Source: Torreya grandis
Taxonomy: Eukaryota; Streptophyta; Pinopsida; Cupressales; Taxaceae
NCBI GenBank assembly: GCA_037957365.1
Contig: JARHVA010002127.1
Location: 1,735,001 to 1,799,000 of the forward strand
DNA length: 64,000 bases
Direction: 5' to 3'
Shown here piece after piece: positions 22,690-35,640 of this stretch. The notes under the pieces were generated by a model. That model was not told where the DNA came from, searched no databases, and saw nothing but the letters and a program-made list of their open reading frames with translations. Made by a program: the position numbers and the translations under genes. Positions within the stretch are counted from its first letter, which is position 1; the number at the start of each line of letters is the position of its first letter.

Positions 22690-25018
22690 CCAGGTTGGTT
22701 GAAAACCCAAAAGGGCAACCATTACTATGCATAATGACTATGGAGTATAATGTATGTAAAAATATAAAAAAATGACTATGCATCAATTATAACTATCTAT
22801 GAGCTTAAAAATACTATTGAATACACTTTCATTGTAGTTTTTAGACCAAAAATCCTTGACTATGAGACTAATGGATCTTTTTTTGAATGTGATTAATATA
22901 TAGATTTTTTTGCAAGAATATTATTTCAATAATAATAATTATGTTTTGAATTATGGTGATTACTTTCAAATAAGTGGGAATAAATTTCCTCTTAGCCAAG
23001 TAAGTATAATGTCTATGTTTATGTCTCGTGATCAATTTAAGGTTCCCAAAATTGACGAGCCATCAAGGCAAATAATTGGACAACCCATTCCTATTAATCT
23101 ATGTGCTAGGGAAGATCCCAAATATGTTTACTTAGGAATATGAAATAACCTAAATTTGGTCATGAATACTTTATTATGTCAGTTTTGGTTCTTTTTCACT
23201 TTAATTAACTTGTGAACCCAATAAAGACCTATTTTACCACCTCACTCTATCATAGGCACCTATGAGGACCTATTTATATTCCAAATTGTTATCTTCCACC
23301 TACATAAGAGTTCTAATTAGTAAAAACACCTTTAAGCATTTGTACTGCCAAGTCAGGACTTTAATCTCACATGTTTCCCTAAAGGATATAATCGACCATT
23401 AGGGAAAATAATGATAGTAGGATTTTTATTATGGGTCAATCATGTTCCTTGGTCCTCTAATGGTCAGTTTTTAACCCTCTCTTATCTTTGCCTTTTATGT
23501 TTTTAAGATTATTAGCTTGAGGATTTTCCCTTTTGGATTATTATAAAGCCACACACAAGTCACTCATCTTACCAAGTTGGAAATTCAATACAAAGACATA
23601 CTTACACTATTATGCATTGAGAAAAAGTTATCTATTCTTCCTAATTCTGATTCTAATTACTACAAGAAGTCCTCAGCCAAGTCAAAAGCCTACTTTATCT
23701 AACCTAAAGCAAATCATGATCAAAAATTCAATCCATCCCTATATTCTTTCATATAGTCAAAGGAGCACAATTTCACAAATCATTCTATATGGGAGAACTC
23801 CATGGGCTTGATTTCCCTCCTTGGAGTATTGTATATGTAGGAAACATTTCGTCATTATGGAGGTGATTGGGGTTAGATTATCCCAATTACATTTCACCTT
23901 TTTGTATTTTTAGGTTTTCAATCATTTTAAGCCCTATTGGCTTTTAAACCTTTCAAAATTTATTTACATGTCTTTTGCACACTTCCCAAGATCAAACTTG
24001 TGTATATAAACCTAATCCTATTTATCATGTTTGATTGTGCCCTAAATTCATATTTTTATACAAAAGACATAACTGACCTATAAGGACAATAATGGTAGTA
24101 GACCTTGTCCTAAATTTTTGATCCTATCCTTCTTTAATTTTAGTTTTGGTTTCTATGGATTTTAAGAGTATGCTCTTGATTCACTATTTTATCCTTTGTT
24201 AGTTAAACATAGTCACATATTAGATAGAATAGTTATTTTTTTCATTTTATTACATAGTTATTATACTTTCAATAACTTGCACATTGTTGATTTCAATTTT
24301 TTACTTTCATTTTGCTTGTCAAAAGTTTATTTATAGCATTCTAATTTATTCTATTCAATTTATCTTAAATAGGGTGTTGATGCATGTATGTGTATCATAG
24401 ATGCTTTTGAGTGTTTATGAAACACTACTCATTTCTAAATTTAGAGAATCTAATGTATGAGTTTCAGGTTATGATAATATTCTTATCTTTGGTGGAATAA
24501 CGATAGAACAAGTGAACTATTTCAAAATATTTATAAAGTTTAGTTGTTGGGATCAACCATGGCTTACTATTTAACCTTTGAAAATGAGAGTAATCTAAGC
24601 TAAATGAAGTGAATTATGGTCAAATAAATAAATCTAAGTATAATCTAAGATGGATATTCATAATGAAGCTAATATAGAGTGGATTGATCAAAGAAAAGGC
24701 AAAAAGAAAGGTAAGGTAGAGAAGAAACATATTTATGTTGTTGATCTTTAACATAGATATTATGACAAAGTTCAAATATCATCAAAATATGCATTTAAAA
24801 CCAATGTATAACATGAAATAGTATAATCTCAAATCCTAATACACATTAGAAAAGCATATGAGGAAATGAAAGAATGCAAATAAGAACTTGATTTACTTTG
24901 AATATTTACTCCTATAGGTAAATAACATAAGCACATTCACAAGAAGAGCATAGAAAATGAAATAAACTTAAGAAACTTCCATCAACCTAACATTAGCATA
25001 AGTTAGCAAATCTGTATT
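22690..25018. other. AT-rich non-coding stretch
   Basis: No domain, RNA gene or paired LTR is visible. Short ORFs (for example 22910-23143 and 23533-23811) show no recognisable content. A weak similarity between about 23380-23545 and 24065-24190 is too diffuse to call a repeat. Confidence 0.45.
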
Positions 25019-25790
25019 TGGAGTCACTATAGAGGAAAAGACTGAAAATAGCAACCATGAGCCTGAGGAAACCCAGCAAGTGAATGAGGAAATTGATAAA
25101 GATCCAGATGTTTCTACTGCGGACCCTGATTCGATTAATGAAAATGATAATCTTGTTTAGGTTGCAAACAAAATATTGGAAATGGGAGATCAAGTAAAGG
25201 AAGTAAGCAACCAAAATGTAATCCCGGTTGTAGCCACGGAACAGAAACGAAGGGAAATAGAGGACTATATTAAAGAAGGTGGAAGCAGTCCTAAAAAGAA
25301 CACAGAAGACTGGAGTGACAAAAGGCAGAATGATGAAAGGAACTCACCTACTAGATTGGCCAATTACAAATCTGACACCACTCTTCAATTGGATCTATGG
25401 ATGTATAAGGAGATAATGGAAATCAATAAGCAAATGGAAATTATGGAGGGTAAACAGGAGGCAGCGTGGAACAAAATCAACAACATAGAAAAGTAGATGA
25501 GGGATATTCCCATAAAACTCAAAGATTATGAGAAAAACCTGAGGGAACTTATAAAGGAAAGCAGAATAAAGATGGAGGAGGTTACCTCTAGCATTTGTGC
25601 TGCTGCTGTAAACATTGGAAAGAGAGCAAATTAGGAAATCAAAACTTTGGAGGGGCCTAGCAAGAGAACTAGACAAAGCTCAAGAAGGAAAGCAATGCAA
25701 GAGGGTTCAATGCAAGCGACTGCTTCTATCCAAGATACTGTTGTGAAAGGCAAGGAAGCAGTGAAGATGATATTGGAACTAGAAGAATAG
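25019..25790 (+). pseudogene. Charged, coiled-coil-like decayed reading frame, unknown
   Basis: One frame runs about 255 codons with only three internal stops, each placed where Gln would fit. It opens FGVTIEEKTENSNHEPEE, passes QKRREIEDYIKEGGS, and then has heptad-like stretches (MYKEIMEINKQMEIMEGKQ, and IKLKDYEKNLRELIKESR). It ends with a basic patch (GPSKRTRQSSRRKAM) and MILELEE. The composition suggests a soluble coiled-coil protein with a basic tail, as found in some retroelement ORF1 or gag proteins, but no family can be named. A GT-rich stretch follows, ending GGGGCCCC and CTTAATC near 26030-26065. Confidence 0.4.
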
Positions 25791-26510
25791 TTCCTGGTTC
25801 TTATAGTTGGTTTTACTAGTTGGCTGTGATATCTGGTCTTGGTATCTGGTTTTTTGAACTTTTTTTACTATGGAGTTTCCAGGTCTCTATAAAATTGGGG
25901 TATATCTTTGGTCTTCCATTTTTTAGCTTAAGGTCTTTGCTTTCCTGGTTTTTTACTTCGATGAAGTAGGTTTAAGGTTCTCCCTGTGGTCATTACTATT
26001 CTATCTTTCTCCTTTTGTTCAGGGTTTCGGGGCCCCTTCAAAACCTATTTTTACCTTAATCTAAAACAAATATATATTTGGAAAGTGCACATAAGGAATC
26101 AATAAGAACTATTCAAATCTAAATTGCAAATAAGATAACTAAGAGAGAATCCATGATACAATTTACACAAATAAATGAGATAAACTTTTCAAAATTTCTT
26201 GTTTGCATTAAATTGCTAAAAAATTATCACAAGTATTCTTGCTCAAAACTCAATCTCCTCTTTTACAATTGACAATACCTCTTTATATAGACAATTCATG
26301 AGGTACACCAGTTAATCATATTAAGTGTTAAGGATAGTTGTCCTTTTACAATCATTCTAGAACCCTTTAAACACTTCAAATGACTAACCTATAGGCAGTG
26401 TGATTAACAAGTTGTGCATGCCTTTACAGAGAAGAATATTATTATTTTTAAATATTGCACATGTTAAGTTACAAAAAGAATATTCTTAAATCAACTAACT
26501 TTACCTTAAG
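25791..26510. other. Non-coding stretch
   Basis: A T/G-rich tail follows the preceding reading frame, then AT-rich sequence. No gene is seen. Confidence 0.4.
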
Positions 26511-29500
26511 GTCCCTATGCTAGTGAAGTGCCCTATTGCTGCTATTGCAAGATCTTCAGTACCTTGGCATGTTGCTCATCTATTAACTTCAGATTGATAA
26601 GATGTTCCATGAAGAATCCATCCTCTTGATCTGTTAGGTCTTTGAAGTATTTTTCATCCTTTTCCATGACTTATTTAATGCTCTTTATATTTCCAATCCT
26701 TTCTTCAGCATTTAGGATCATGTTGTTGTCAGCCCTAGTCCTTCTTTGGCTCTAGTTTCTCACTTCTTGCATAACTTGACCAGCTCTTAACTTGAATTCT
26801 TCATCAATGATTAGCCCTATGAGGCTAAAAGTAGTGGGATCTATGATCATGCTCCCAAGTATCTTCTCCATCTTGCTTATCAGTTGCTTTCCATCTTCAT
26901 GAAGGTCCTCTAGGTTCATGGTCCATTTTCTCAGACCCTTGACCTTGTCTACCAAAATTGTCATGGCCATATTTAGGTGAGTTAAACTAATTGTTTCAAA
27001 ACTAGGAATTTGATCTTCTGTTAGGATATTGATCAAATTTTTTACTTTGCCTCTTGTGTTTTGCCATTGGTGAACTAGGATCTTAGATGTTGTATCCTAT
27101 TGGCTCAACACATTCTGTCTAGATTTTATTGACTTTAAAGAATCAAACATGTCATACAAATATGTTTCAGACATCTTGATCATGGACTCTAGGATTGATA
27201 AGATAGCCTATTTCTCCAAATTTTTCTTTTGTTATTGCATGCCTTTGAGGGAAGATTACAATTATGCTTGGGCCAATTTAAGCACATTATCTTTAAATAT
27301 GGGATTTTCACCAAGATTTTATCCTACCATTAGAGTCAAACTAGTTAATGGTTATATTTTATGGAAAGTGATCTCCTCTCTACCAACCATGACCTTTGTA
27401 TATGTTACCCTTTGCAATCCAGCTTTATTTGGATCAAACTCGACACCAATTGAGGATTGTGTTACATGTGGTGCAGGGATCTCTATTTGTGCTCCTCTTG
27501 GTTCTCCTAAAGTAGCCAATCTCCTTTCATCTTCATTTTGTAGAGCCACAATCCATGGCTTGACTTATTCATGCACAAGGATGTTGATGGCTTACATCAT
27601 AGCCCAAGGATGGTGTATAGTGGGGACTCTCTGCAATTTAGGTCCATAAACAAACCAATCTATAATGACTGGTCCATAAATCAAATTTTCTTCACTAAAG
27701 AGGTTAACTTCACCCAAAGGAGGATTGAAATTCACCCTGGGCTTCTTGGCCTTTACTAGAACAATGGCCAGCTTAGCTTTTCTCTTGGGGTTATCTATAG
27801 GAACTAGATCCAACACTTCCTTTCCCTTTTCTTCCTTTATTTCCTCAATTTATTTATCATCTGATTCAAAGTCTAGTGATAAAATTTTGAGTGCATACTC
27901 TATTGTCTCATTAGAGTCTAATTCTACCATATGAATCTCTTCTAATGATGATCTTTGTTCCTCTACTTGGGCTGAAGAAGATGCAATCTCATCAGCGCTT
28001 CTTTCCTCTAGTCTTTAACCCATCTATGCCTCAAGTTTTTTCTATGTTTGGGGTTGAGTTGATGGAGGTCTAGTTGATGTACTACCTAGCAAATGATATT
28101 TTTTGGGCCTCAGTTTCTATATGTCATCCATCTTTTGGTTTCTTTTTAACCTAGATTTAGGCCTCAGGTTGTGGTCTTTTATTCTATTAGTCACCTCAAA
28201 ATATGAATATGCTTGTGTGTATACAAGTTCAAAAGCCCTAAGTTGATGATCATAAGGTACATTTATTCCCTTAATTTTTAAATGTTATTTTACCCTTAAA
28301 TGAGGGTCCCACTTCCTAAGCTCATTAATTTATTATTTGAAGGATGTTCTATGTTTGGCTATTGCTTCAATGTTTTCCCATTGTTTAAATATGGTTCTCT
28401 CAATATCTATTATGAGGTTATGGAGGAGACCTTTATTCTTGGCTATGCATAATCCATGATGCCATGGAATATTTAATATGTTACCTCTTGTTCTGCCAAC
28501 TTATTAGGTACATGGATGGGTAGTCTGAGAGGCTAGCTCTGAGTGCCTTCAATTATGATGATTTTACAATTTGGATACAACTAGATATCTTCCATGGTTT
28601 CAACATAATTCTTGATTCGTGGGCTAATTCTCTTTATGGGATGACCAATTATGGATTCACTAATGACAAAATAGATACAATCACAAATGAACTGGACGTG
28701 ATCTTTGTATTTGAATATTGTAGTTTGGAATAATATTGGGAGACTATTTGTGTCCCACGGGGTGACCATTCCCTTTGGTTTGGAATATTTATTGTTGCAC
28801 AAAGGGTATCTAAAAGGTATGACATCATGAAAAATTAGGTACTTTTCTTCTTTTTGATTACAATAATCTACCTGCTCAAAGAAATGTAGATAGTTTCACC
28901 TAGAGTTGGGGTCATCTACTTTTCAACCATGAATTAGACTATAGGTACCCAGACCTGGTCTACATAATTAGTGGTTGCATTCCCACACAATATATTTAGC
29001 ATGGTCATAATCATCCTAATTCCAAGACTAATTGGGATGTTCTTGTTAAAGTCTGAAAAGACTTGGTTCCCAAAATATAGCCATAAGGCTAGAATGTCTT
29101 TCAAATTATTCTTTTGGGCCCAAGCATTAATAGAGGTAGGTCAACTTGGGGTTTGGGTAATTTATAGTATTTTTCAAATGTGACAGTAGAAATATAGGCT
29201 ACATTTCTATGAGTATGTTCATTTATTAACATGCCCTTATCAATTTCACCATCTTTAAAAATAGGAGCAAGAATTTTGATACAATGAAGTCCCTCAAGTT
29301 TTCTTACCACATAATGTAGGCCCATCATTTAGATTGAAACTATTATATAGTAGATCCTCTTGGTAGACACATTCTTCTCTTCTTCTCAATTAATGTTGGG
29401 TGGTCAATGGTCTACAAAAGCTTAGACCAATTATTGTCTCTTGTATTTAGAGCAGTGGTATTAATCTCTATATCTTTGAAAATCCTACCCTCAGTATCTA

Positions 29501-29580
29501 TGGTCAGATATAGATCCACATGTTTTTTTGAAACACCCTTCCTAACTATCATGGCTATGAATTGATCAAATTACTCACTA
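26510..29580 (-). pseudogene. Long decayed minus-strand reading frame of unknown function
   Basis: I do not recognise the product. Reading from right to left, it starts near MIVRKGVSKKHVDLYLTID and continues in pieces: LEGLHCIKILAPIFKDGEID, NVAYISTVTFEKYYKLPKPQ, KGMVTPWDTNSLPILF, LDLVPIDNPKRKAKLAIVL, VNFNPPLGEVNLFSEENL, VALQNEDERRLATLGEPRG and VTQSSIGVEFDPNKAG. The C-terminal part is helical and charged (MEKILGSMIIDPTTFSL, DEEFKLRAGQVMQEVRN). About 1000 codons are covered with stops and shifts. It has no RT, protease or integrase motif. It may be a captured or element-specific ORF of a non-autonomous LTR element whose leader is 29660-31250. Confidence 0.4.
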
Positions 29581-29780
29581 GTGGAGTGTAATTTGATACT
29601 AGATTGAATTATCTTTATATAGGTGATAATCTAATGTTCTTTAGTTTGATTATGATAAACACAGGGTCAAATTAGGGATTTTATACTTGCTAAGTATTTT
29701 TTGAAGGTTTTCATAGTGCTTTAATGGTGGTAGCTAGTTCAAACAATGAGTTTCATGCCATAGATTTTGTTTAGATCATG

Positions 29781-29788
29781 TATTTATA
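29781..29788 (-). promoter_or_regulatory. Possible TATA box ahead of the unknown minus-strand ORF
   Basis: TATAAATA on the minus strand lies about 210 bases upstream of the first Met of the unknown frame ending at 29580. The spacing would suit a promoter with a short leader. No other promoter element was checked. Confidence 0.3.
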
Positions 29789-30257
29789 TCTTTGCCTTTT
29801 ATGGGTCCACAAAATCTCTTAGTCTGACTTGGCACTTATGTGGCTCCACCATGTCACCCAACCCATTAATATTTAAAAAGTGTCCATTTGTCTTTTAAGG
29901 CACGTGTCAATATCTCATTGGATCTTAACTTGTTAAAAAGTCTACCTTGCATCACACCATTTATTTGGATCTAAAAGGTTGAATGCTATTGGTTAATTTT
30001 ATGCTTGACATCAAGATTATACCATGTGTCAGTTTCATGGGATTTCTCTATGCTTCCAGATATCATTTTCTTCTTAGGCCAATGTCCATGCACCATGTGG
30101 TAGTTTCACATTCATCCTGGGTTCCCTTTGAAAATTCAACTTTCAATATGCACCTTTAGATCTTGGTTGCAAACTCAATGCTCACCATTGATTTGGATCC
30201 TCTAGGCTCTATCCTTTGCTCTACAGGATATTGATCTTCTATCTCAATATCTATGAT

Positions 30258-30685
30258 GGTGACACTTGTCACCTTTTCACTCTTCCTAGGGCTTTATTGA
30301 ATCTTTGAATTAATACACATCATTGATCAAAATGTGTATGCTTAGCTGCATACCATTGATATTTAAGAAAATGATCAAGTTTTAACTATCCATTATGGCC
30401 ATGACACTTGTCATCTCCACACTTACTCGTAGGGCTTGTTAACTTTTCAACTTTCACTTCACACCATTGGAACATCTTTGTATAATCAAACATGTTCCAT
30501 CAGATCTCAATTTGATGGGTGAACACCATTAGATGCTTTTTGTTCTCTTGTATAAATTGTGATACTTGTCACCTTCTCACTTGTCTTAGGGATCTGTTGA
30601 ATCTTTGACTTAACATGCACCATCGATTGGAATGTGTATGCTCAATTATGTACCATTGATATTCATGAAGATGATCAAGATTTAA
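30258..30685. repeat. Diverged direct repeat, about 298-base period
   Basis: A segment of about 128 bases (30258-30385: ACACTTGTCACC, later GTGTATGCT, ACCATTGATATT and GATCAAG) returns at 30556-30685 with the same order of words. A shorter partial unit (ACACTTGTCA) occurs near 30400. It lies in non-coding sequence upstream of the unknown minus-strand ORF. Confidence 0.65.
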
Positions 30686-30809
30686 CTTGAGGATATGGCT
30701 TGACTTTTCAACTCTAATCTCGCACCATTGAATTAACTTCACCTGAGCAAAGGCACATCATCGATTCTGTGGAAAATAAAATAAAGAAAGTAAAGCTCTA
30801 GAAATATAG

Positions 30810-31200
30810 AGAACTTAGGCTTAAATATTTAGACTATGGTTTTATTTGTGTTGATAAACATGATAAAACCTTAGGATTAAAATTTTAAGCTAAGTTTTAA
30901 AACATAATAAAGGGGACCCTGCATTTAGTTAGTCTATGTAAATAATAAAGAATTAAAGGGGGGTCTTGAGACATAAAGAACTTTAGCATTTAAATTTTAG
31001 ATTAAGGTTTTATTTGTGTTAATAAACATGAATAAGACCTTAGGATAAAATATAAGCTAAGTTTTAAATGAATATAAAGTGTTCCCAAGTTTTTTCAAAT
31101 AAAGTGAATCCATGTAAATTTGAATTCAAATTTAAAAGGCTTAGGCTAAAAGAATTAGACTAAGGGTTTATATATGCTCAAACATGAATTTAATTAAACA
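30810..31200. repeat. Diverged tandem repeat, about 167-base period
   Basis: GGTTTTATTTGTGTT starts at 30839 and again at 31006. Matching flanks (CTTAGG..., AAACATGA, AAGCTAAGTTTTAAA) show two units, and a third, shorter unit may follow near 31135-31200. Confidence 0.7.
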
Positions 31201-32570
31201 CTTAAGAACCAATGCCAAACCAAAGAGTCAATTTATCATCAAAGCTCAAAACCCTATACATTGTCCACAATATTGAGACTCCATTAGGCCTGCAACCTAA
31301 AAACACAAAAGGCAACCATTAGTAACCTTAGGCAAAATAAGACAAGGATCAAATGGAGACATGTTAGTTAAGCTAGATGAGAACTAGGTGTGGATGATCT
31401 TCAAATAAATAATTCTGATCAAGTGGCATTTTCAACTCAAAACAAAAATTTGAAATAGGGGCCCTCATTTTTAGAAATGGGGGTATGTTGACCTTAACAA
31501 ATACTTTAGGGGGAACATAGAAATATGTTAGAATTCAAAAATTTTGGTTTAGACTAATAACTAGACAAATCATCCCACATGATCAGGTACCATTATTAAG
31601 ATCAATATATAATTAAGATAAGTCTTACATATGTAGAATTAAGATCAAACATCAAAACATAGACATGTTTTTTGTGTTCTTTGATTCCACTTATTGATTA
31701 TCATGGGATTTGGAGAACAAATTCTAGATTCCTGACCTTGACCATTAAAATTGACTTATAGTATATTTAAATGTTCATTAAAAATCATGTTTTGGCTCAA
31801 GGAAGGATTGAGCATTGCTTTACTTTCAGCTAGGCCTTCATAGCCCCGATGAAGATACCTTTGGCTCCACTCAAGGCCTTGCTTGATTACCAACTAGATG
31901 TCCATAGCCTCAGTGGAGATTACTAGAATCACCTTTGTTTAGAAAGCTTTTAAATTTTGCAATAAATCTCTTATTTTTGTATTTTTTTACATATGTTTTT
32001 CTTTATAACAAAGGTTGGGAACCATGTTAACCAAGTTTTGGGATTTGTTCAAATGTTTAATCCTTAGACAATCATCTTTGGTCATAAAATTTGCCCTAGG
32101 TAATTAATTTTTTTTAAGTGCAAACATGACTTTGTCTTAATAGTTCAAAATTTCCTCCCACATATACAATACTTATCAAAATCAAACTTGGATCAAGAAC
32201 AAAGTTTAGGATTTTAAGAATAACCAATCTAGATACCAACCCTTACCAACTTTTCAAAACTATAACATTGAGCTCACATTTCAAGATCCATGATCATCAA
32301 TTTGTATAAGTCATACCTGTATTCCTAATTTATGGAGTTCCTTTGAGCAATCACATATATTGGAGCTCAAAGACTATATTAAAAAGACTTATCGAAATTA
32401 GGGAATCAAAATAAAGGAAAGGAAACACAATAATTAAACAAACAACAAGAAGCAAATAAATACTTACAAGCACTATTTACAAATAAGAAACAGGAAGGAA
32501 AGAAACTAATCTAAGTCTACCTACACTAATCCTAGCTAGTCTTACAAATTATTTCATGTAAACTTGAGTT
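31200..32570. other. Non-coding stretch left of relic D
   Basis: AT-rich sequence without coding domains. It may include the 3' non-coding part or 3' LTR of relic D, but no paired LTR is in the window. Confidence 0.35.
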
Positions 32571-33850
32571 GGAACAATAAAGAATTAGTGCTCAAGATAT
32601 TTCTCATTTATTGGCAATGTGAACTTTGATCCTTGCAAGTCCTTGAGCTTGAAGGTGTTATCTCCTAGTATTTCAATAACCTAATAGGGGCCAATCTACA
32701 AAGGTGTGAATTTTCCATGCTTTACCTTAGGTTCATATGCTTTATCCCAAAAAAGAACCAAGTTTCCTTATCTAAACACCTTAATTTTGGAATGCTTGTT
32801 AAACCATCTCTTCACTGTGGTTTGATGTCTACTGAAATTGGCAAAATCTTCCTCTCTTGCATCCTTCATTTGAATAATGCATCAAGTAACCTTAAAATTT
32901 CAAACTCTTGATCTTCTCCTTCCATGTATTCTTGCATGAATTTATAGGTTGGAAGCTTGAGTGTGATGGGGAATACATGTTCTTGACCATATACAAGTAG
33001 AAATGGTGATGCTTTTAGATATTGCTTGAATCTTGTTCTATCAACCCAAAGGGCATACTTGAGTATTTTATGTTAGGTTCTTGGTTTTTTATTAGCAAAC
33101 TTTCTGATAGCCTTCATCAAATTTTTGTTAGTTGACTCAGAAACCCTATTACCTTAGGGGTAATGGTTTGATGAAAACTTGAGAACAATGTTGTCATATG
33201 CCCACTCAGTCATCTTAATGGGCATGAAGGCAAATCCATTATCACAAAATAGATATACTGGTATTCCAAATCTTGTACATATGTTATCTTCTAAGAAATT
33301 AATCACATATTTTATCCTACATTATTTAGTTTCCATTAATTTTATCCATCTAGTGCAATAATCAGTAGTAGTGAGCACATACATATGTCCTAAATAATTA
33401 GGGTTGATGACCCCCACAAAATCTAATCCCCATTAAGTAAAGGGTTTATCAATCATCACTGACTTCAATGGCATGGTTGGCTTAGATTCTTTAATATTGA
33501 ATATCTGACACTGATGACATTCTCTCATGTGATTGTGTGCATATTTGGAGATAGTAGGCAATAGTAACCAACCCTAAGGATATTTTATGCTATTATCCTT
33601 CTTGATGGGTGTCCACTTCCAAGATTCTCATGAAAAGTACTCAGGATCTCACTAGCTTCCTCTTTGGAAACACATCTCAGGTATATCCCTTCATAATTCT
33701 TCTTCAAAAGCACTCCATCTTTGATCAAGAAATGAGTTATTTTGAGCCTTAAAGCTCTCCTTTTCTCCTTAGTCAACCCTACAAGATAGGTTTTATTTAT
33801 TATCAAATGAAAAATAGATCCATACCAATCATTGGGTTGAAAACTTTGTT
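32570..33850 (-). pseudogene. Relic D integrase
   Basis: From the right: RRALRLKITHFLIKDGVLLK, then an H2C2 finger (FHENLGSGHPSRR, then CHQCQIF). The core follows, with WGLDFVGVINPNYLG, VLTTTDYCTRW (first Asp), VYLFCDNGFAF (second Asp) and GNRVSESTNKNLMKAI, in which the catalytic Glu is kept, unlike A, B and C. The GPY/F module is at about 32580-32740 (GNLVLFWDKAYEPKVKHGKF, then NTFKLKDLQGSKFTLPINE). Stops in several places make it inactive. It is the best-preserved D-D-E set among the dual-RNase H elements here. Confidence 0.88.
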
Positions 33851-33859
33851 GCTCTACCT

Positions 33860-34270
33860 ACATGACACTTAACTTGGGGTTAGTATTGGCAATCAATTGA
33901 ATTAACCCTTGCCACCTTACCAATTTAGTAGTTTTAATCTCTAGATCATATTCTTGAAGTACAAACATCCATTTACCTCTTATTTCCCAAATTCACTTTG
34001 GCTAAGCATGAGATTAGTGGTAGGGTCTAGTAGGATTACATATAACTTATTTCTAAGGATATAACTCTTAAATTTCTTCACTACCTTAACTAAAGCACAT
34101 GCCTACTTGTCAATTAAAGAAGAGTTCAACTCAAAAAATTTAAAATTGGTACTCAAGAAGGCAATAGGATGATCACATCCATCTATTTTATGAGTTAGGA
34201 TAGTTGCAATTGTATGGTTAGAAGCACAATAATAAAGATAAAAGTCTTTTTAAAAAATAGGACTTATCAA
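33860..34270 (-). pseudogene. Relic D ordinary (gypsy) RNase H
   Basis: The domain follows RT. It begins DFYLYYCASNHTIATIL, with Cys where active enzymes have the first catalytic Asp of D-A-S. It continues DHPIAFLSTNFK, ACALVKVVKKFKSYIL and ILLDPTTNLML. The overall fold is readable, so the missing Asp is not due to gross damage. Element C has the same segment with Tyr (SYASEHT). Stops follow. Confidence 0.75.
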
Positions 34271-35100
34271 TATTGGTGCCTGCATTATTACTTCTATATA
34301 TTTGAAGGCCTTTTTGGTTTCTTCATTCCAAGTGATTTTGGATTTCTTCTTCCACATATCATTCAATGGTCTTAAAATCTCTATAAAACTAGAAATAAAC
34401 TTTCTCACAAAGTTAATCTTTCCAAAGAAATATTTCAATTCCTTTTTACTATTAGGGGGTTCTATTTTTTATATAGCATCTACTATATTAGGGTCTATAG
34501 TAATCCCTTCTTTAGTTATAACATGTCCTAATAATTTTCCCTAAGTAACATAAAAAATACTCTTCTTTGGGTTGATGGAAATCCCATACCTCATGTATCT
34601 TTCACATACCTAATGCAAGTGCATGATGTAGTCCTTTTTTTTTGAAATGACAAGCAAAGCATCTATGTAAATAATAATGCACTTAGCTATAATCCCTTAG
34701 AAATCATGGTCCATTGCTCTTTGAAAGGTTGCACCTATATTTATTATCCTAAATGGCATTCTCTTATAGGAAAAAATGCTCCACTTAGTTGTGAATGCAG
34801 TCTTTAATCTATCTTCCTTGTTCACAAGCACTTGATTATATCCTAAAAAACAATTAAGAAAAGACATCATTGTAGAACCACTAAAATTTTGGATAACTTG
34901 ATCAAGAGAAGGCAAAGGATAGTCATCCTTTTTAGAAGCTCTATTTAGGTTTCTAAAGTCTACACACAATATGATTTCCCCATTTGTATTCCTAATTGGC
35001 ACTAAGTTAGCTATCTAAGCGGAGTGCCTAATGGGAAAAACTATATTTGAATCTAGCAGCTTTTTGACCTATTTGTATATTAATAGATCTAAGACAGGGT
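34270..35100 (-). pseudogene. Relic D reverse transcriptase (YIDA instead of YxDD)
   Basis: Motifs run MPIRNTNGEIILCVDFRNLN, then KKDDYPLPSLDQVIQNFSGS, FLGYNQVLVNKEDRLKTAF, FSYKRMPFRIINIGATFQRA and CIIIYIDALLVIS. The second Asp of the catalytic box is Ala (GAT to GCT), so polymerase activity is lost. The thumb includes GKLLGHVITKEGITIDP and ELKYFFGKINFVRKFI. The link to RNase H is MWKKKSKITWNEETKKAF. Confidence 0.9.
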
Positions 35101-35640
35101 TAACTAGTCTTTGCTTCTACTTGAAAGGCTTGCAGACTACTTTTAGTGATATGGTATGAGTTATGACTCTAGGATCAAAGATCTTTAAGTCCTCATATGA
35201 CCATGCTACAACATCTTTATACTTGGTTAATAGCTCTTTAGCCTTTCTCAACTCTTCATTAGTGGTGGATGTATAAATATTGACTAGTTAGGGTTGGCCT
35301 TGTGTTATTAAGTCAACTATTTTGTAATCTTTCCCATTCACCTTGGGAATGTTGACATTTTTAGCTAGTTTATCTATATCAAATAATCTTTCTAGGGAAA
35401 TCATGCCCTTGGGAATTTTATTGTCACTTAATTTCATAATTCTATCATCAATATTGCCTTTATCAAGAGCATTTTCATTAGCTTCATCCATGATGTGAGC
35501 CTCAAATACTAATAAACCATTCATGAAGTCTAAAATATGTTCATCATCATTGAATACTTACAAATGGTTTATATTATTAGGGACTAAGGGACATGTGACT
35601 AACTCAACACTAAGGTTGCCTAGTTTAGATTCATGATTGG
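35100..35640 (-). other. Relic D linker between aRNH and RT
   Basis: An acidic linker. One open frame (MNGLLVFEAHIMDEANE, later IPKGMISLERLFDIDKLAK) matches the IPKGLVSLEKLFDK segment of element C, so this linker is conserved between families. Confidence 0.6.

Noticed and set aside
23380..24190. Weak direct repeat (about 23380-23545 against 24065-24190)
   Set aside because: Only scattered words match. Too diverged to claim as LTR or tandem repeat.
27149..27649. Plus-strand ORF of 166 codons
   Set aside because: It is antisense to the decayed unknown minus-strand frame and has no domain. Treated as a shadow.
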